Shown: positions 18,067 through 27,771, numbered from the stretch's first letter. The stretch is 64,000 nucleotides of DNA from Flavobacterium nitratireducens (GCF_029625335.1 NZ_CP121111.1:1984001-2048000); one strand, 5' to 3'. Numbers and translations: made by a program. Notes: a model not told the origin generated them from the letters alone.

Positions 18067-18498
18067 ATGAAAATTTCAATAGGAAACGATCACGCAGGAC
18101 CAGAATATAAAAAAGCAATTGTTCAATATTTAGAATCAAAAGGACATCAGGTAACTAATTATGGGACTGATACAGAGGCTTCTGTAGATTATCCTGATTT
18201 TGGTCATCCTGTTGCAACTGATGTTGAAGAAGGAAAAGCTGATTTTGGAATTGTAATTTGTGGAAGCGGAAATGGAATTGCAATGACTGTTAATAAACAT
18301 GCCGGAGTAAGAGCTGGTTTATGCTGGACAAAAGAAATTGCGTATTTAACACGTTTACATAACGATGCTAATGTTGTTAGTATTCCGGCACGTTATACAT
18401 CAATTCAACAAGCGGTTGAAATTGTTGAAACTTTCCTAGAAACTGCTTTTGAAGGTGGAAGACACCAAAACAGAGTAAACAAAATTGCTTGTTCTTAA
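18067..18498 (+). CDS. rpiB: Ribose-5-phosphate isomerase B
   Basis: Interconverts ribose-5-phosphate and ribulose-5-phosphate (pentose phosphate pathway; LacAB/RpiB family). It is 143 aa. Family segments are GNDHAGPEYKKAIVQYL at the N terminus, DYPDFGHPVA (about 42-51), the anion-hole strand VICGSGNGIAMTVNK (about 65-79, with the catalytic-type Cys) and RLHNDANVVSIPARY (about 98-112). It is the first gene right of the origin-like block. Confidence 0.95.
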   Translation: MKISIGNDHAGPEYKKAIVQYLESKGHQVTNYGTDTEASVDYPDFGHPVATDVEEGKADFGIVICGSGNGIAMTVNKHAGVRAGLCWTKEIAYLTRLHNDANVVSIPARYTSIQQAVEIVETFLETAFEGGRHQNRVNKIACS

Positions 18499-18537
18499 CA
18501 AAAAAATTCGCGGTGCTTCGCACCAAGGTAAATAGTT

Positions 18538-18566
18538 AAGGCTCGGTATTTCACCGGGCTTTTTTT
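18538..18566. terminator. rpiB / DUF1294 terminator
   Basis: AGGCTCGGT-ATTTC-ACCGGGCTT hairpin with T7, between convergent genes. A second small hairpin GGTGC-TTC-GCACC lies at 18512-18524. Confidence 0.7.
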
Positions 18567-18828
18567 ATGCTTGATATATCCAATAGATTATTAACAATTG
18601 GAAAATCAAAATTCCAAAAAACTTCCATAAATAGCTAAATTTAGCCGTTTTATGTCTAAAAATAAGCATAGCTAAACTGGCGCCAATAGTTGCTCCCAAG
18701 AATACAAAAGTTAATAAACTTCGCTCGGAAATTCTTCTTCCGCCTTTTATAGCCTGACGTTTATCATAAGCAGTTTGGAAAAAAACGAATACATTGACAA
18801 TCAAAAAATAATAGAATAAAAGAGGCAT
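18565..18828 (-). CDS. DUF1294 membrane protein
   Basis: 87-aa protein with a DUF1294 layout. An N-terminal hydrophobic helix is followed by the polar conserved patch AYDKRQAIKGGRRISERSLL, then FLGATIGASLAMLIFRHKT and a final transmembrane helix. Inner membrane, function unknown. It is convergent with rpiB. Confidence 0.85.
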   Translation of the reverse strand: MPLLFYYFLIVNVFVFFQTAYDKRQAIKGGRRISERSLLTFVFLGATIGASLAMLIFRHKTAKFSYLWKFFGILIFQLLIIYWIYQA

Positions 18829-18883
18829 TTTTAGTTTTTATAAGTTCCAAAGATGTTATTTTAGCTATTCGAAAAATTTTACA

Positions 18884-21007
18884 ATGACCAATATACAATT
18901 CATTTCCAAAAGCGTTGCTACGGCAGCAATAAACATTCAAAATACGGTTCAATTATTAGAAGAAGACTGTACCATTCCTTTTATTTCCCGTTACCGAAAA
19001 GATAAAACCGGTAATCTGGATGAAACGGTGATTGAACAAATTGCTAAACTTCAAAAAGAGTACGAAGTAATTGTAAAACGCAAAGAAGCCATATTAAAAT
19101 CAATAGAGGAACAAAAAGCCTTAACGCCTGAATTAGAGAAAAAAATTGAGCAAAGTTTTGATTTACAAGAATTAGAAGATTTTTATCTGCCTTATAAAAA
19201 GAAGAAAAAAACAAAAGCTGATGTGGCTCGTGAAAACGGATTGGAACCTTTGGCTAAAATCATCATGGCGCAAAACAATGATGATGTTGATTTTTTGGCA
19301 ACCAAATATTTAAACGAAAATGTGCAAAATGAAGAAGAAGCTTTGCAGGGAGCACGAGATATTATTGCCGAATGGATTAACGAAAACATTTTTGTTCGTA
19401 AACAATTACGCCGATTGTATCAACGTAAAGCAACGATAACAACCAAAGTGGTAAAATCCAAAAAAGAAGAGGAGGGAGCCCAAAAATTTTCGCAATATTT
19501 TGATTGGTCAGAACCAATTTCAAAAGCACCTTCTCATCGATTATTAGCGATGTTACGTGCTCAAAACGAAGGATTTATTAAGTTCAAAGTGGAGGCCGAT
19601 ATTGATGAAGTCTATGATATTATTGACGAATTGGTTTTAAAAGGCCAAAATAGTACGACTCCTCATGTACAATTGGCAATTGAAGATAGTTATAAACGTT
19701 TGTTACAGCCTGCTATTTCTAATGAAACTTTACAAGAAGCTAAGGCTAAGGCTGATGCCAATTCGATTCAGGTTTTTGCGTCCAATTTAAGTCAGTTGTT
19801 GTTAGCGCCACCTTTGGGAGAAAAACGTATTTTGGCAATTGATCCGGGATTTAGAAGTGGTTGTAAAGTGGTTTGTCTTGACGAAAAAGGCGATTTATTA
19901 TACAATGAAACCATTTATCCTCATGCGCCACAAAATGAGACGGTAATGGCTATGAAAAAGATCCGTTCGATGGTCAATGCCTATAATATTGATGCTATTT
20001 CTATTGGAAACGGTACAGCTTCTCGAGAAACCGAATTTTTCATAAAAAAAATAGCTTTTGATAAGCCAATTCAGGTATTTGTCGTTTCAGAAGCTGGAGC
20101 TTCGGTATATTCGGCTTCTAAAATTGCCCGAGAAGAATTTCCTAATTATGATGTTACAGTAAGAGGTTCTGTTTCTATTGGTCGTCGTTTGAGTGATCCT
20201 TTAGCCGAATTGGTAAAAATTGACCCAAAAGCGATTGGCGTAGGACAGTACCAACATGATGTGGACCAAAGTAAATTAAAAGAAGAACTGGATAATACAG
20301 TGATTCGTTGTGTGAATTCCGTTGGTATTAACATTAATACGGCGAGTAAACATTTGTTGAGTTATGTGAGTGGAATAGGAGAGAAGTTGGCCGAAAATAT
20401 TGTGCAATACCGTTCGGAAAACGGACCTTTCCAAGATAGAAAACAACTGAAAAAAGTGCCACGTTTAGGTGAAAAAGCCTATCAACAAGGGGCTGCTTTT
20501 ATTCGAATTAAGGAAGGAAAAAATCCATTAGACAATTCGGCGGTACATCCGGAAGCCTATGAAATTGTGGAAAAAATGGCGAAAGATTTGAAAATTTCTG
20601 TAAATGATTTGATTGCCAATAAAGAAAAAACAGCCTTAATAAAAGCCGAAAATTACACCAATGAAACCATTGGAATATTAGGCATCAAGGATATCATCAA
20701 AGAGTTGGAAAAACCGGGATTAGACCCTAGAAAAGCAGCTAAAATCTTTGAATTTGACCCAAATGTAAAAACCATAAAAGACTTGAAAATAGGTATGGTT
20801 TTACCCGGTATTGTGAATAACATTACCAATTTTGGATGCTTTGTGGATTTAGGAATAAAAGAAAGCGGATTGGTTCACATTTCACAATTGAAGTCCGGTT
20901 TTGTTAGCGATGTAAACGAAGTAGTGAAATTACACCAACAGGTTCAGGTAAAAGTAACCGAAGTTGACGAAGACCGAAAACGTATCCAACTGACAATGAT
21001 TTTGTAA
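18884..21007 (+). CDS. tex: Tex family RNA-binding transcriptional accessory protein
   Basis: Nucleic-acid-binding protein related to eukaryotic Spt6, implicated in transcription and RNA turnover. It is 707 aa. In order: N-terminal helical Tex domain with DCTIPFISRYRKD (about 29-41), YqgF-like RNase H fold starting ILAIDPGFRSGCKVV (about 320), helix-hairpin-helix motifs (about 490-560, SYVSGIGEKLAENIV) and a C-terminal S1 domain (NITNFGCFVDLGIKESGLVH). It is divergent from the DUF1294 gene, and a hairpin terminator follows. Confidence 0.93.
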   Translation: MTNIQFISKSVATAAINIQNTVQLLEEDCTIPFISRYRKDKTGNLDETVIEQIAKLQKEYEVIVKRKEAILKSIEEQKALTPELEKKIEQSFDLQELEDFYLPYKKKKKTKADVARENGLEPLAKIIMAQNNDDVDFLATKYLNENVQNEEEALQGARDIIAEWINENIFVRKQLRRLYQRKATITTKVVKSKKEEEGAQKFSQYFDWSEPISKAPSHRLLAMLRAQNEGFIKFKVEADIDEVYDIIDELVLKGQNSTTPHVQLAIEDSYKRLLQPAISNETLQEAKAKADANSIQVFASNLSQLLLAPPLGEKRILAIDPGFRSGCKVVCLDEKGDLLYNETIYPHAPQNETVMAMKKIRSMVNAYNIDAISIGNGTASRETEFFIKKIAFDKPIQVFVVSEAGASVYSASKIAREEFPNYDVTVRGSVSIGRRLSDPLAELVKIDPKAIGVGQYQHDVDQSKLKEELDNTVIRCVNSVGININTASKHLLSYVSGIGEKLAENIVQYRSENGPFQDRKQLKKVPRLGEKAYQQGAAFIRIKEGKNPLDNSAVHPEAYEIVEKMAKDLKISVNDLIANKEKTALIKAENYTNETIGILGIKDIIKELEKPGLDPRKAAKIFEFDPNVKTIKDLKIGMVLPGIVNNITNFGCFVDLGIKESGLVHISQLKSGFVSDVNEVVKLHQQVQVKVTEVDEDRKRIQLTMIL

Positions 21008-21014
21008 AAAAACA

Positions 21015-21058
21015 AAAAATCCAGATTCGAAAGTTAAACTTCTCGAATCTGAATTTTT
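21015..21058. terminator. Bidirectional terminator tex / tatA
   Basis: CAGATTCGA and TCGAATCTG inverted repeat with A-rich left and T-rich right flanks, between convergent genes. Confidence 0.7.
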
Positions 21059-21075
21059 GATAAAAAAAGAATTTT

Positions 21076-21261
21076 TTACTTAGTTTCTTCTTCTTTAGTA
21101 TCAGCTTTATCGGCTGGTTTTTGATCGTCTTTTGCAGCGTTTTTGAATTCTTTAATTCCACTACCAAGACCTTTCATTAATTCTGGAATTTTTTTACCTC
21201 CAAAAAGTAATAAAACTACTGCCAGTATAACAAGGATTTCTGTAACTCCAAATCTTCCCAT
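21076..21261 (-). CDS. tatA: Twin-arginine translocase subunit TatA/E
   Basis: Pore-forming subunit of the Tat export pathway for folded proteins. It is 61 aa with a short N-terminal membrane helix ([20 protein letters not shown]), the conserved FGGKKIPEL hinge, an amphipathic helix with [12 protein letters not shown], and an acidic/basic tail. tatC is not adjacent. Confidence 0.92.
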   Translation of the reverse strand: MGRFGVTEILVILAVVLLLFGGKKIPELMKGLGSGIKEFKNAAKDDQKPADKADTKEEETK

Positions 21262-21449
21262 GATTGAATAATTTATGCCGAAGCAAATTTGTATTAAAAA
21301 CTAGCTACAAATGTAAATAGAATAAATTAATATGAATTCATTTTAGGGTAATTATTTAATTTATATGGCGTTAAAAAATATTTAATTTTTTTCAAACATT
21401 TATAACTAGAAGCTAATGCCTACAAAGCACAGGGATTGACTTTAATTAG

Positions 21450-21457
21450 TATATTTG
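21450..21457 (+). promoter_or_regulatory. -7 element upstream of the 168-aa gene
   Basis: TATATTTG matches TAnnTTTG, 16 bp before the ATG at 21474. Confidence 0.5.
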
Positions 21458-21473
21458 TGAAAAAGCAAAAAGT

Positions 21474-21980
21474 ATGTCCGAAAAAAGGCTAAAGAGAAAA
21501 AAATTACACAAAAAACTGTTCACCAAAAACCGTTTGGTTATTTTGAATGAGGATACTTTTGAGGAAACCTTTTCTTTAAAATTAACCCTGATGAATGTTT
21601 TTGTGGTGGCATCATTAGGAGCTATTTTCCTGATTGCAGTAACCACTTTTATTATTGCTTTTACACCATTGCGCGAATTTATTCCGGGTTATTCTTCTAC
21701 CAAATTGAAAAAAGACGCCATGGAATTAGCCTTAAAATCAGATTCGCTAACCAATATTTTAAAGAAAAACCAAGCTTATATTTCATCCATACAAAAAGTA
21801 TTAACGGGTAAATTAGACTATGCTAAATTCAATAAAGATTCCATCTTAGCAGTTGCAGTAGATTCGATACCAAAAACAGATTTATCGCCTTCAGAAGCCG
21901 AGTTAGTATTGAGGGCCGAAGTAGAAAAAGAAAATAAAAAAGCACAGGAGTCTGCTGAACCAAAGAAGAAGAAGAAATAG
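21474..21980 (+). CDS. Single-pass membrane protein, M23-anchor-like but without peptidase domain
   Basis: 168-aa protein. A basic cytoplasmic N terminus (KRLKRKKLHKKLFTKNR) and RLVILNEDTFEETFSLKL precede one transmembrane helix (about 43-64), then PLREFIPGYSS and a periplasmic coiled-coil-like stretch, ending in a run of Lys. From memory this N terminus resembles the membrane anchor of flavobacterial M23 metallopeptidases encoded next to GH3 genes, but no M23 HxxxD/HxH motifs follow. It probably forms a unit with the GH3-type gene 51 bp downstream. Confidence 0.6.
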   Translation: MSEKRLKRKKLHKKLFTKNRLVILNEDTFEETFSLKLTLMNVFVVASLGAIFLIAVTTFIIAFTPLREFIPGYSSTKLKKDAMELALKSDSLTNILKKNQAYISSIQKVLTGKLDYAKFNKDSILAVAVDSIPKTDLSPSEAELVLRAEVEKENKKAQESAEPKKKKK

Positions 21981-22031
21981 TTTTAAATTCAATCCATTTT
22001 TTTCTTCAACCATTTTAATCAGTCAATCAAA

Positions 22032-23514
22032 ATGTCAATTAAATCAATAGTATCAAAATTATTTGCGCAATATATTCACAAAAAAACACAAGCTTGGGCT
22101 AGAAATCCGGTGGCTACGCAACAGGCCGTTTTTGAACAATTAATCGAAGAAGCGAAAGTAACCCAATTTGGAAAAGACCATCATTTTGAACAAATCAAAA
22201 CTTTTGAAGATTTTACAAATCAAGTTACTATCCGGGATTATGAGGATTTAAAACCCTATGTAGAAAAGGTAGTAAAAGGCGAAGAAAATGTGCTGTGGAA
22301 AGGCAAACCTTTGTATTTTGCTAAAACATCCGGAACTACTTCCGGAGCTAAATACATTCCGCTAACTAGGGAATCCATGCCCTATCATATTGAAGCGGCT
22401 CGAAATGCCATTTTATCCTACATTCATGAAACAGGCAAAGCCGATTTTGTAAATGGAAAAATGATTTTCCTGCAGGGAAGTCCCATTTTGGAACAAAAAA
22501 ACGGCATTCAGTTTGGACGACTTTCCGGAATTGTAGCACATTTTGTTCCGAAATATTTGCAAAAAAACCGTATGCCATCTTGGGAAACCAATTGCATTGA
22601 CGATTGGGAAACGAAGATTGATGCCATTGTTGAAGAAACTTTCAATGAGAATATGAGCGTGATTTCTGGAATTCCTTCTTGGGTACAAATGTATTTTGAA
22701 CGTTTGCAACAAAAAGGGCAGAAGCCGGTGGGCGAAATTTTCAAAAATTTCAATTTGTTTATTTACGGTGGCGTGAATTATGAACCGTATAGAGCCAAGT
22801 TTGAAAACCTGATTGGAAGAAAAGTGGATAGTATCGAATTGTTTCCTGCTTCAGAAGGTTTTTTTGCTTATCAAGATTCCCAGGCAGCAAAAGGAATGTT
22901 GTTATTGCTGAATTCAGGTATTTTCTATGAATTTATAAAATCCGAAGAATTCTTTTCAGAAAATCCTAAATCCTATACCATTGGTGAAGTAGAATTAGGC
23001 GTGAATTACGTGATGATTATTTCTACTAATGCCGGATTGTGGCGTTATAATATTGGCGATACGATACAGTTTACTTCATTAGCGCCTTATCGCGTAATTG
23101 TTTCGGGAAGAATCAAACATTATATTTCGGCTTTTGGAGAACATGTTATTGGTAAAGAAGTAGAATGTGCTTTGCAGGAAGCGATGGAAGGGACAGACGT
23201 TCGTGTGAATGAGTTTACGGTTGCTCCTCAAATTAATCCGCTTGAAGGATTACCGTTCTCACGAATGGTTAATTGAGTTCGAACATGAACCGGTAGATAT
23301 GAACACATTTGCGGAAGCGATAGACAACGCTATGCGCAAACAAAATATTTATTATGATGACTTGATTGTGGGGAACATTCTGCAAAAAGTAGTCATTACC
23401 AAAGTGCCTAAAAATGGTTTTCAAGACTACATGAAATCCATCGGAAAATTAGGCGGACAAAATAAAATTCCGCGATTGTCTAATGATAGAAAAATCGCTG
23501 ATTTTTTTAATTAA
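22032..23514 (+). pseudogene. GH3 auxin-responsive-promoter family protein, one-base insertion
   Basis: Bacterial homologue of GH3 acyl-adenylate/amide synthetases (ANL-like fold); the substrate in bacteria is unknown. The first frame (22032 to about 23255) holds the nucleotide-binding motif YFAKTSGTTSGAKYIPL (about residues 96-112) and NYVMIISTNAGLWRYNIGDT. At 23256-23257 (TT) one base is extra. Removing it joins NPLEGLP to SHEWLIEFEHEP and restores about 493 aa, the family length, ending at 23514. The insertion is not in a long homopolymer, so both error and true mutation remain possible. Confidence 0.85.
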
Positions 23515-23520
23515 AATACC

Positions 23521-25200
23521 ATGAAAGAATCCATAAACATATCGAGAACCCGAGCTCAGGAATCTTCGGCTGCTATTGAAAAAATGTACATAACCATGCG
23601 TCATTTGTTCAGCAGAGGTTTTTATAAACCGATGGGCGTTTCTGGCGATTCTTTGCGTGACGCTTTGATGACGTTGCGTCCGGAAATTTATGGAAATATA
23701 GCCGATGAAAAAGTAGAATTAAAAGGACTTTTATACGTGATTGAGCGATTGCCAATAGGTATCGAAGAATGTCGTTATATCAATTTGACCTCTGATGAAG
23801 GCTATTCCAAATCACACTTTCAAGCCATAGTTCCTCCTAAAAGAAGACGCAATTGCTATAGAATTGACGAGGAACAAATGAACGTGGAAATCACCCGTGG
23901 ACGTTCGGATATTTACGATATTTTGACGCATCTGACTTTTATTTTTATTGAATCACACAAAATCAAAGACAGAGCTTTAATTGACGATTCTGGCGAAGTT
24001 TCCAGAGATTGGATAAAACTAGAACAAGCAGTTTTGAAAGACGAAGCTTTGTCTTTAATTGAAAAAGAAATCGCTATTTCGCACGCGGCAAATATTCTGG
24101 CAAGAACTTTTGAAGATGTGTTAGAAATATATGATGATTTTGGAACCGAAGAAATGCCAGATCGTTTTTTACACATCATTTTTTGGTTGGGTAAATTAGC
24201 CATTGATGAGGTAGTGCATAACAATAAAAGAACGATCACTTTTAGTCCGATTCTCAGAGAGCGTTTAGGGCATCATATTCATGGCGAAATTTGGGCTACA
24301 AATATCAAGGAGGTTTTAAAGACAAATCATCTTTTAGATCGTCCTATTCATGTGATAAGTGCTAATATGCATTCGGTGATGAATTCTATATTCGCGAAAA
24401 GTGCCTTACAATCCATTTTTAAAGTCAAATCGGATTTTGAGATTTTTGAAGAATTGAGTAAACCAACTGCCAATGGTGTTCGAAATGCCGTTAAAGAATT
24501 GGCCTTAGAACAAGGAATGATTTTTTTACCGGAAACTGAAGGAACAAACATTGACGTACAAATTTTTGATACCGCCAAAATCGATTGGACAAAGACTTCA
24601 TTTCCTAAAGCTAATTTTGAAGGTCCAAAACCGGTTTTAGTTGTGATGGATTATGCCTTTGGTGAACAGGCTTATGAAACGGTAGATGAGTTATTAAAAC
24701 CATATAAAAAGAATGTTTTTCTAAATGTCGAATCGGTTTCAATCATGGGAAAAGCAGGAATTTTAGAAGGTGGCAAAGGAGATATTATGATTCCGAATGC
24801 ACACATCAACGAAGGGACTGCGGATAATTATTATTTTGAAAATGAATTAACGGCTGCCATGTTTCAGGGGAACGGTATTGCAGTTTACGAAGGTGCCATG
24901 GTTACGGTTTTAGGAACTTCATTGCAAAATAGGGATTTATTGAAGTTTTTCCATGATTCTACTTGGGGCGTGATTGGACTAGAAATGGAAGGTTCGCATT
25001 ATCAAAAAGCAATTCAATCGGCATCCAAAATCCGAAAAAGTATCCCGAAAGACGTCAAAGTTCGTTATGCCTATTATGCTTCGGATAATCCTTTGGAAAC
25101 CGGAAGTACATTAGCTTCTGGAGGATTGGGAACTACAGGAGTAAAATCAACGTACTTGATTACCATAAAAATTTTAGAACAAATTTTTAATATACAATAG
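23521..25200 (+). CDS. Conserved hypothetical protein (DUF6909-like)
   Basis: 559-aa soluble-looking protein starting MKESINISRTRAQESSAAIEK, 6 bp after the GH3-type gene and probably in one operon with it. No membrane segment or signal peptide. The C-terminal third has MGKAGILEGGKGDIMIPN and GLEMEGSHYQKAIQ. The MEG element and the G-K-A-G-x-L pattern recall purine nucleoside phosphorylase/AMP nucleosidase folds, but I cannot confirm this. I recall it as a flavobacterial family of unknown function (DUF6909). Confidence 0.65.
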   Translation: MKESINISRTRAQESSAAIEKMYITMRHLFSRGFYKPMGVSGDSLRDALMTLRPEIYGNIADEKVELKGLLYVIERLPIGIEECRYINLTSDEGYSKSHFQAIVPPKRRRNCYRIDEEQMNVEITRGRSDIYDILTHLTFIFIESHKIKDRALIDDSGEVSRDWIKLEQAVLKDEALSLIEKEIAISHAANILARTFEDVLEIYDDFGTEEMPDRFLHIIFWLGKLAIDEVVHNNKRTITFSPILRERLGHHIHGEIWATNIKEVLKTNHLLDRPIHVISANMHSVMNSIFAKSALQSIFKVKSDFEIFEELSKPTANGVRNAVKELALEQGMIFLPETEGTNIDVQIFDTAKIDWTKTSFPKANFEGPKPVLVVMDYAFGEQAYETVDELLKPYKKNVFLNVESVSIMGKAGILEGGKGDIMIPNAHINEGTADNYYFENELTAAMFQGNGIAVYEGAMVTVLGTSLQNRDLLKFFHDSTWGVIGLEMEGSHYQKAIQSASKIRKSIPKDVKVRYAYYASDNPLETGSTLASGGLGTTGVKSTYLITIKILEQIFNIQ

Positions 25201-25256
25201 ATGAGGAGTGAGTATTTGGAATGCTTTTTATACCTTGCAACGGTTAAAATACAACT

Positions 25257-26240
25257 ATGAAAAGAATACTGATTACTGGAGCTGCGGGATTTTTAGGGTC
25301 TCATTTGTGCGATCGTTTTATTAAAGAAGGCTATCATGTTATTGGGATGGATAATCTCATCACTGGTGATTTAAAAAACATCGAGCATTTGTTCAAACTG
25401 GAAAATTTTGAATTTTATCATCACGATATTAGCAAGTTTGTGCATGTTCCAGGTGAGTTGGATTATATTTTACATTTTGCTTCACCAGCCAGTCCAATTG
25501 ATTATTTAAAAATTCCAATTCAAACTTTAAAAGTAGGTTCGTTAGGAACACATAATTTGTTAGGCTTGGCAAGAGTTAAAAAAGCTCGAATTTTGATTGC
25601 TTCCACTTCTGAAGTTTATGGCGATCCATTGGTGCATCCACAAACGGAAGAATACTATGGTAATGTGAATACTATTGGTCCTCGCGGAGTGTATGACGAG
25701 GCGAAACGCTTTCAGGAATCCATTACGATGGCGTATCATACGTTTCACGGTGTAGAAACCCGCATTGTACGAATTTTTAATACCTACGGACCAAGAATGC
25801 GTCTCAATGACGGTCGTGTAATTCCGGCTTTTATCGGGCAGGCAATTCGTGGTGAGGATTTAACCATTTTTGGAGATGGAATGCAAACGCGTTCGTTTTG
25901 TTATGTAGATGATCAGGTCGAAGGTATTTTCCGTTTGTTGCATTCCGATTATGTGTATCCAGTAAACATTGGAAATCCGGACGAAATTACCATTAAAGAT
26001 TTTGCCGAAGAAATCATCAAATTAACAGGAACAGATCAAAAAGTAGTGTATCATCCTTTGCCGGTTAATGATCCATTACAACGCCAACCAGATATTACAA
26101 AGGCCAAAGAAATATTAGGTTGGGAACCAAAAGTTAACCGTGCCGAAGGGATGAAAATTACGTATGAATATTTCAAATCCTTGTCTCCAGAAGAACTTTC
26201 AAAAGAAGAACATAAGGACTTTACCGATTACATCAAATAA
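25257..26240 (+). CDS. UDP-glucuronic acid decarboxylase (UXS-type SDR)
   Basis: NAD-dependent extended short-chain dehydrogenase that converts UDP-glucuronate to UDP-xylose, a precursor for surface glycans. It is 327 aa. The Rossmann motif is [15 protein letters not shown] (about 7-21). The family signatures are [11 protein letters not shown] (about 73-83) and [14 protein letters not shown] (about 141-154) with the catalytic Y-x3-K, then [19 protein letters not shown]. It is followed by a glycosyltransferase 1 bp later, indicating an operon for polysaccharide synthesis. Confidence 0.9.
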   Translation: MKRILITGAAGFLGSHLCDRFIKEGYHVIGMDNLITGDLKNIEHLFKLENFEFYHHDISKFVHVPGELDYILHFASPASPIDYLKIPIQTLKVGSLGTHNLLGLARVKKARILIASTSEVYGDPLVHPQTEEYYGNVNTIGPRGVYDEAKRFQESITMAYHTFHGVETRIVRIFNTYGPRMRLNDGRVIPAFIGQAIRGEDLTIFGDGMQTRSFCYVDDQVEGIFRLLHSDYVYPVNIGNPDEITIKDFAEEIIKLTGTDQKVVYHPLPVNDPLQRQPDITKAKEILGWEPKVNRAEGMKITYEYFKSLSPEELSKEEHKDFTDYIK

Positions 26241-26241
26241 A

Positions 26242-27042
26242 ATGGAAAGCCCATTAGTATCTGTTATTATTCCAACATTCAATGCTGAAAAATACATTTC
26301 GGATACTATTCAATCGGTTCAAAATCAGACTTATCAAAACTGGGAAATTATCTTAGTAGATGATTGTTCAACGGATACAACACCAAAAATAATTACTACT
26401 TTTCTAACGGATAAAAGGATTCAATTTTATCCGTTGGAAATCAATTCCGGAACAGGAATAGCCCGAAATACTGCTTTGGCGAAAGCCAAAGGAAAATACA
26501 TTGCTTTTTTGGATGCTGATGATTTGTGGAAGCCTGAAAAACTCCAAAAGCAAATTGCTTTCATGCAATCAAATGATTTGCCTTTTACTTTTTCGTTTTA
26601 TGAATGTATCGATGAAGATGGAGATGCATTAGGAAGAAGGGTAGAAGCTCCCCGAAATTTATCGTACTGGCAATTGTTTTTTTGCAATTATGTGGGGAAT
26701 TTAACCGGAATTTATGATGTGGGTTATTTTGGGAAAATAAGCATTTCCAGTATCCGAAAACGTCAGGATTGGATGCTTTGGCTCAGCATTTTGAAAAAGA
26801 TAAAAATAGCAAAACCGGTACCTGAAAGTTTGGCTTTTTACCGTTTACGAAGCAATTCACTTTCCACTTCAAAAACCGAATTAATCCGATATAATTTTGC
26901 GGTTTATAGACAGTTTCACGGATTTAATGTCTTGGTTTCGGTTTTTTGTATGCTTGGATTTTTGTTTACGCAATTGTTTGTAAAACCAAGTTACATAAAA
27001 AGGATTTATGACTCTCCTCATAGCGGATTAAATAAAAAATAG
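26242..27042 (+). CDS. Family 2 glycosyltransferase
   Basis: Transfers sugars from nucleotide donors, cytoplasmic face of the membrane. The start MESPLVSVIIPTFNAEKYI at 26242 was chosen over upstream in-frame codons that lie inside the SDR gene. It is 266 aa with a GT-A fold: SVIIPTFNAE, the first acidic motif VDDCSTD (about 38-44) and the donor-binding DADD (about 91-94). A C-terminal hydrophobic segment (about 230-250) suggests membrane attachment. It is coupled to the UDP-glucuronate decarboxylase gene. Confidence 0.88.
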   Translation: MESPLVSVIIPTFNAEKYISDTIQSVQNQTYQNWEIILVDDCSTDTTPKIITTFLTDKRIQFYPLEINSGTGIARNTALAKAKGKYIAFLDADDLWKPEKLQKQIAFMQSNDLPFTFSFYECIDEDGDALGRRVEAPRNLSYWQLFFCNYVGNLTGIYDVGYFGKISISSIRKRQDWMLWLSILKKIKIAKPVPESLAFYRLRSNSLSTSKTELIRYNFAVYRQFHGFNVLVSVFCMLGFLFTQLFVKPSYIKRIYDSPHSGLNKK

Positions 27043-27198
27043 ACCACAGACCTGTCTGCCGTCAGGCAGGTGACACTGATTGAACAGATAAAAACGGATT
27101 TTTGTAGCTCTTTGTGAATCACAATCTGCGATAATCTGTTAAATCCGTTTCATCAGTGTGCCATTCTCAATGATTGGTATAAGAAACGGATAGTCATA
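27041..27198. repeat. Dispersed intergenic element, copy 1
   Basis: About 158 bp with a leading palindrome CCTGTCTGCCGTCAGGCAGG (27051-27070), then GATAAAAACGGATTTTT, ATCTG/AATCCG blocks, and the end CGGATAGTCATA. The same order of blocks recurs at 60283-60430. Internal pairing (ACACTGAT with ATCAGTGT) would allow a long hairpin. It looks like a non-coding repeat family, possibly a relic miniature element. Confidence 0.6.
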
Positions 27199-27210
27199 AA
27201 AAGGATTTAA

Positions 27211-27729
27211 TTATTTTTTGTAACCAATTTTGGTTCTTGGCTTTTCTTCTTTTTTCTCGGTTAACTCATCTAAATAAGAGAAAACCAATTCAATATTTTT
27301 ACCCTGATTTTCCAATTTTTTCTGGATTTGTACAATGTCCAATTTCATTTCGGTGGTGTCTAGTAACATTTGTCTCACTTTGGTAAAAATACGCATGATT
27401 TGTATATTCGTTTGAATGGCTTTTTCGCTATTCAAAACACTGGACAGCATTAAAACACCATGTTCCGTAAATGCGTAAGGTAACTTTCTAGTTCCTCCCC
27501 AACTTGAAGTCGCAAAATGCGACTTCAAGTTTTGAAATTCGTTTTCCGTAAGTTGAAACATGAAATCTTCAGGAAATCGACTTAAATTTCTTTTAACTTG
27601 TTCATTAAGTCTTTTGGTTTCAATACCATAAAGAGTTGCTAAATCCCTATCTAACATCACTTTTTGATTTCTGATGTAATAAATAGTGTTAGTAATTGTT
27701 TCTTCTGAAAGAATATGTTTAGAATCCAT
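27211..27729 (-). CDS. ORF6N domain-containing protein
   Basis: 172-aa protein with the N-terminal ORF6N DNA-binding domain found in phage anti-repressors and bacterial homologues: IRNQKVMLDRDLATLYGIETKRLNEQ, then RFPEDFMFQLTENE and GGTRKLPYAFTEHGVLMLSS. The C-terminal part is a coiled coil (about 118-160). There are no neighbouring phage genes; such solitary ORF6N genes are common in Bacteroidota. It is adjacent to the dispersed repeat, suggesting acquired DNA. Confidence 0.9.
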   Translation of the reverse strand: MDSKHILSEETITNTIYYIRNQKVMLDRDLATLYGIETKRLNEQVKRNLSRFPEDFMFQLTENEFQNLKSHFATSSWGGTRKLPYAFTEHGVLMLSSVLNSEKAIQTNIQIMRIFTKVRQMLLDTTEMKLDIVQIQKKLENQGKNIELVFSYLDELTEKKEEKPRTKIGYKK

Positions 27730-27771
27730 TGTTTCCTATTTAGAAACAACTAATATATGAATTTATTTACA

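Noticed and set aside
22366-22753. Minus-strand ORFs of 70-99 aa inside the GH3-type gene
   Set aside because: They overlap each other and the well-supported plus-strand coding frame; typical shadow frames.
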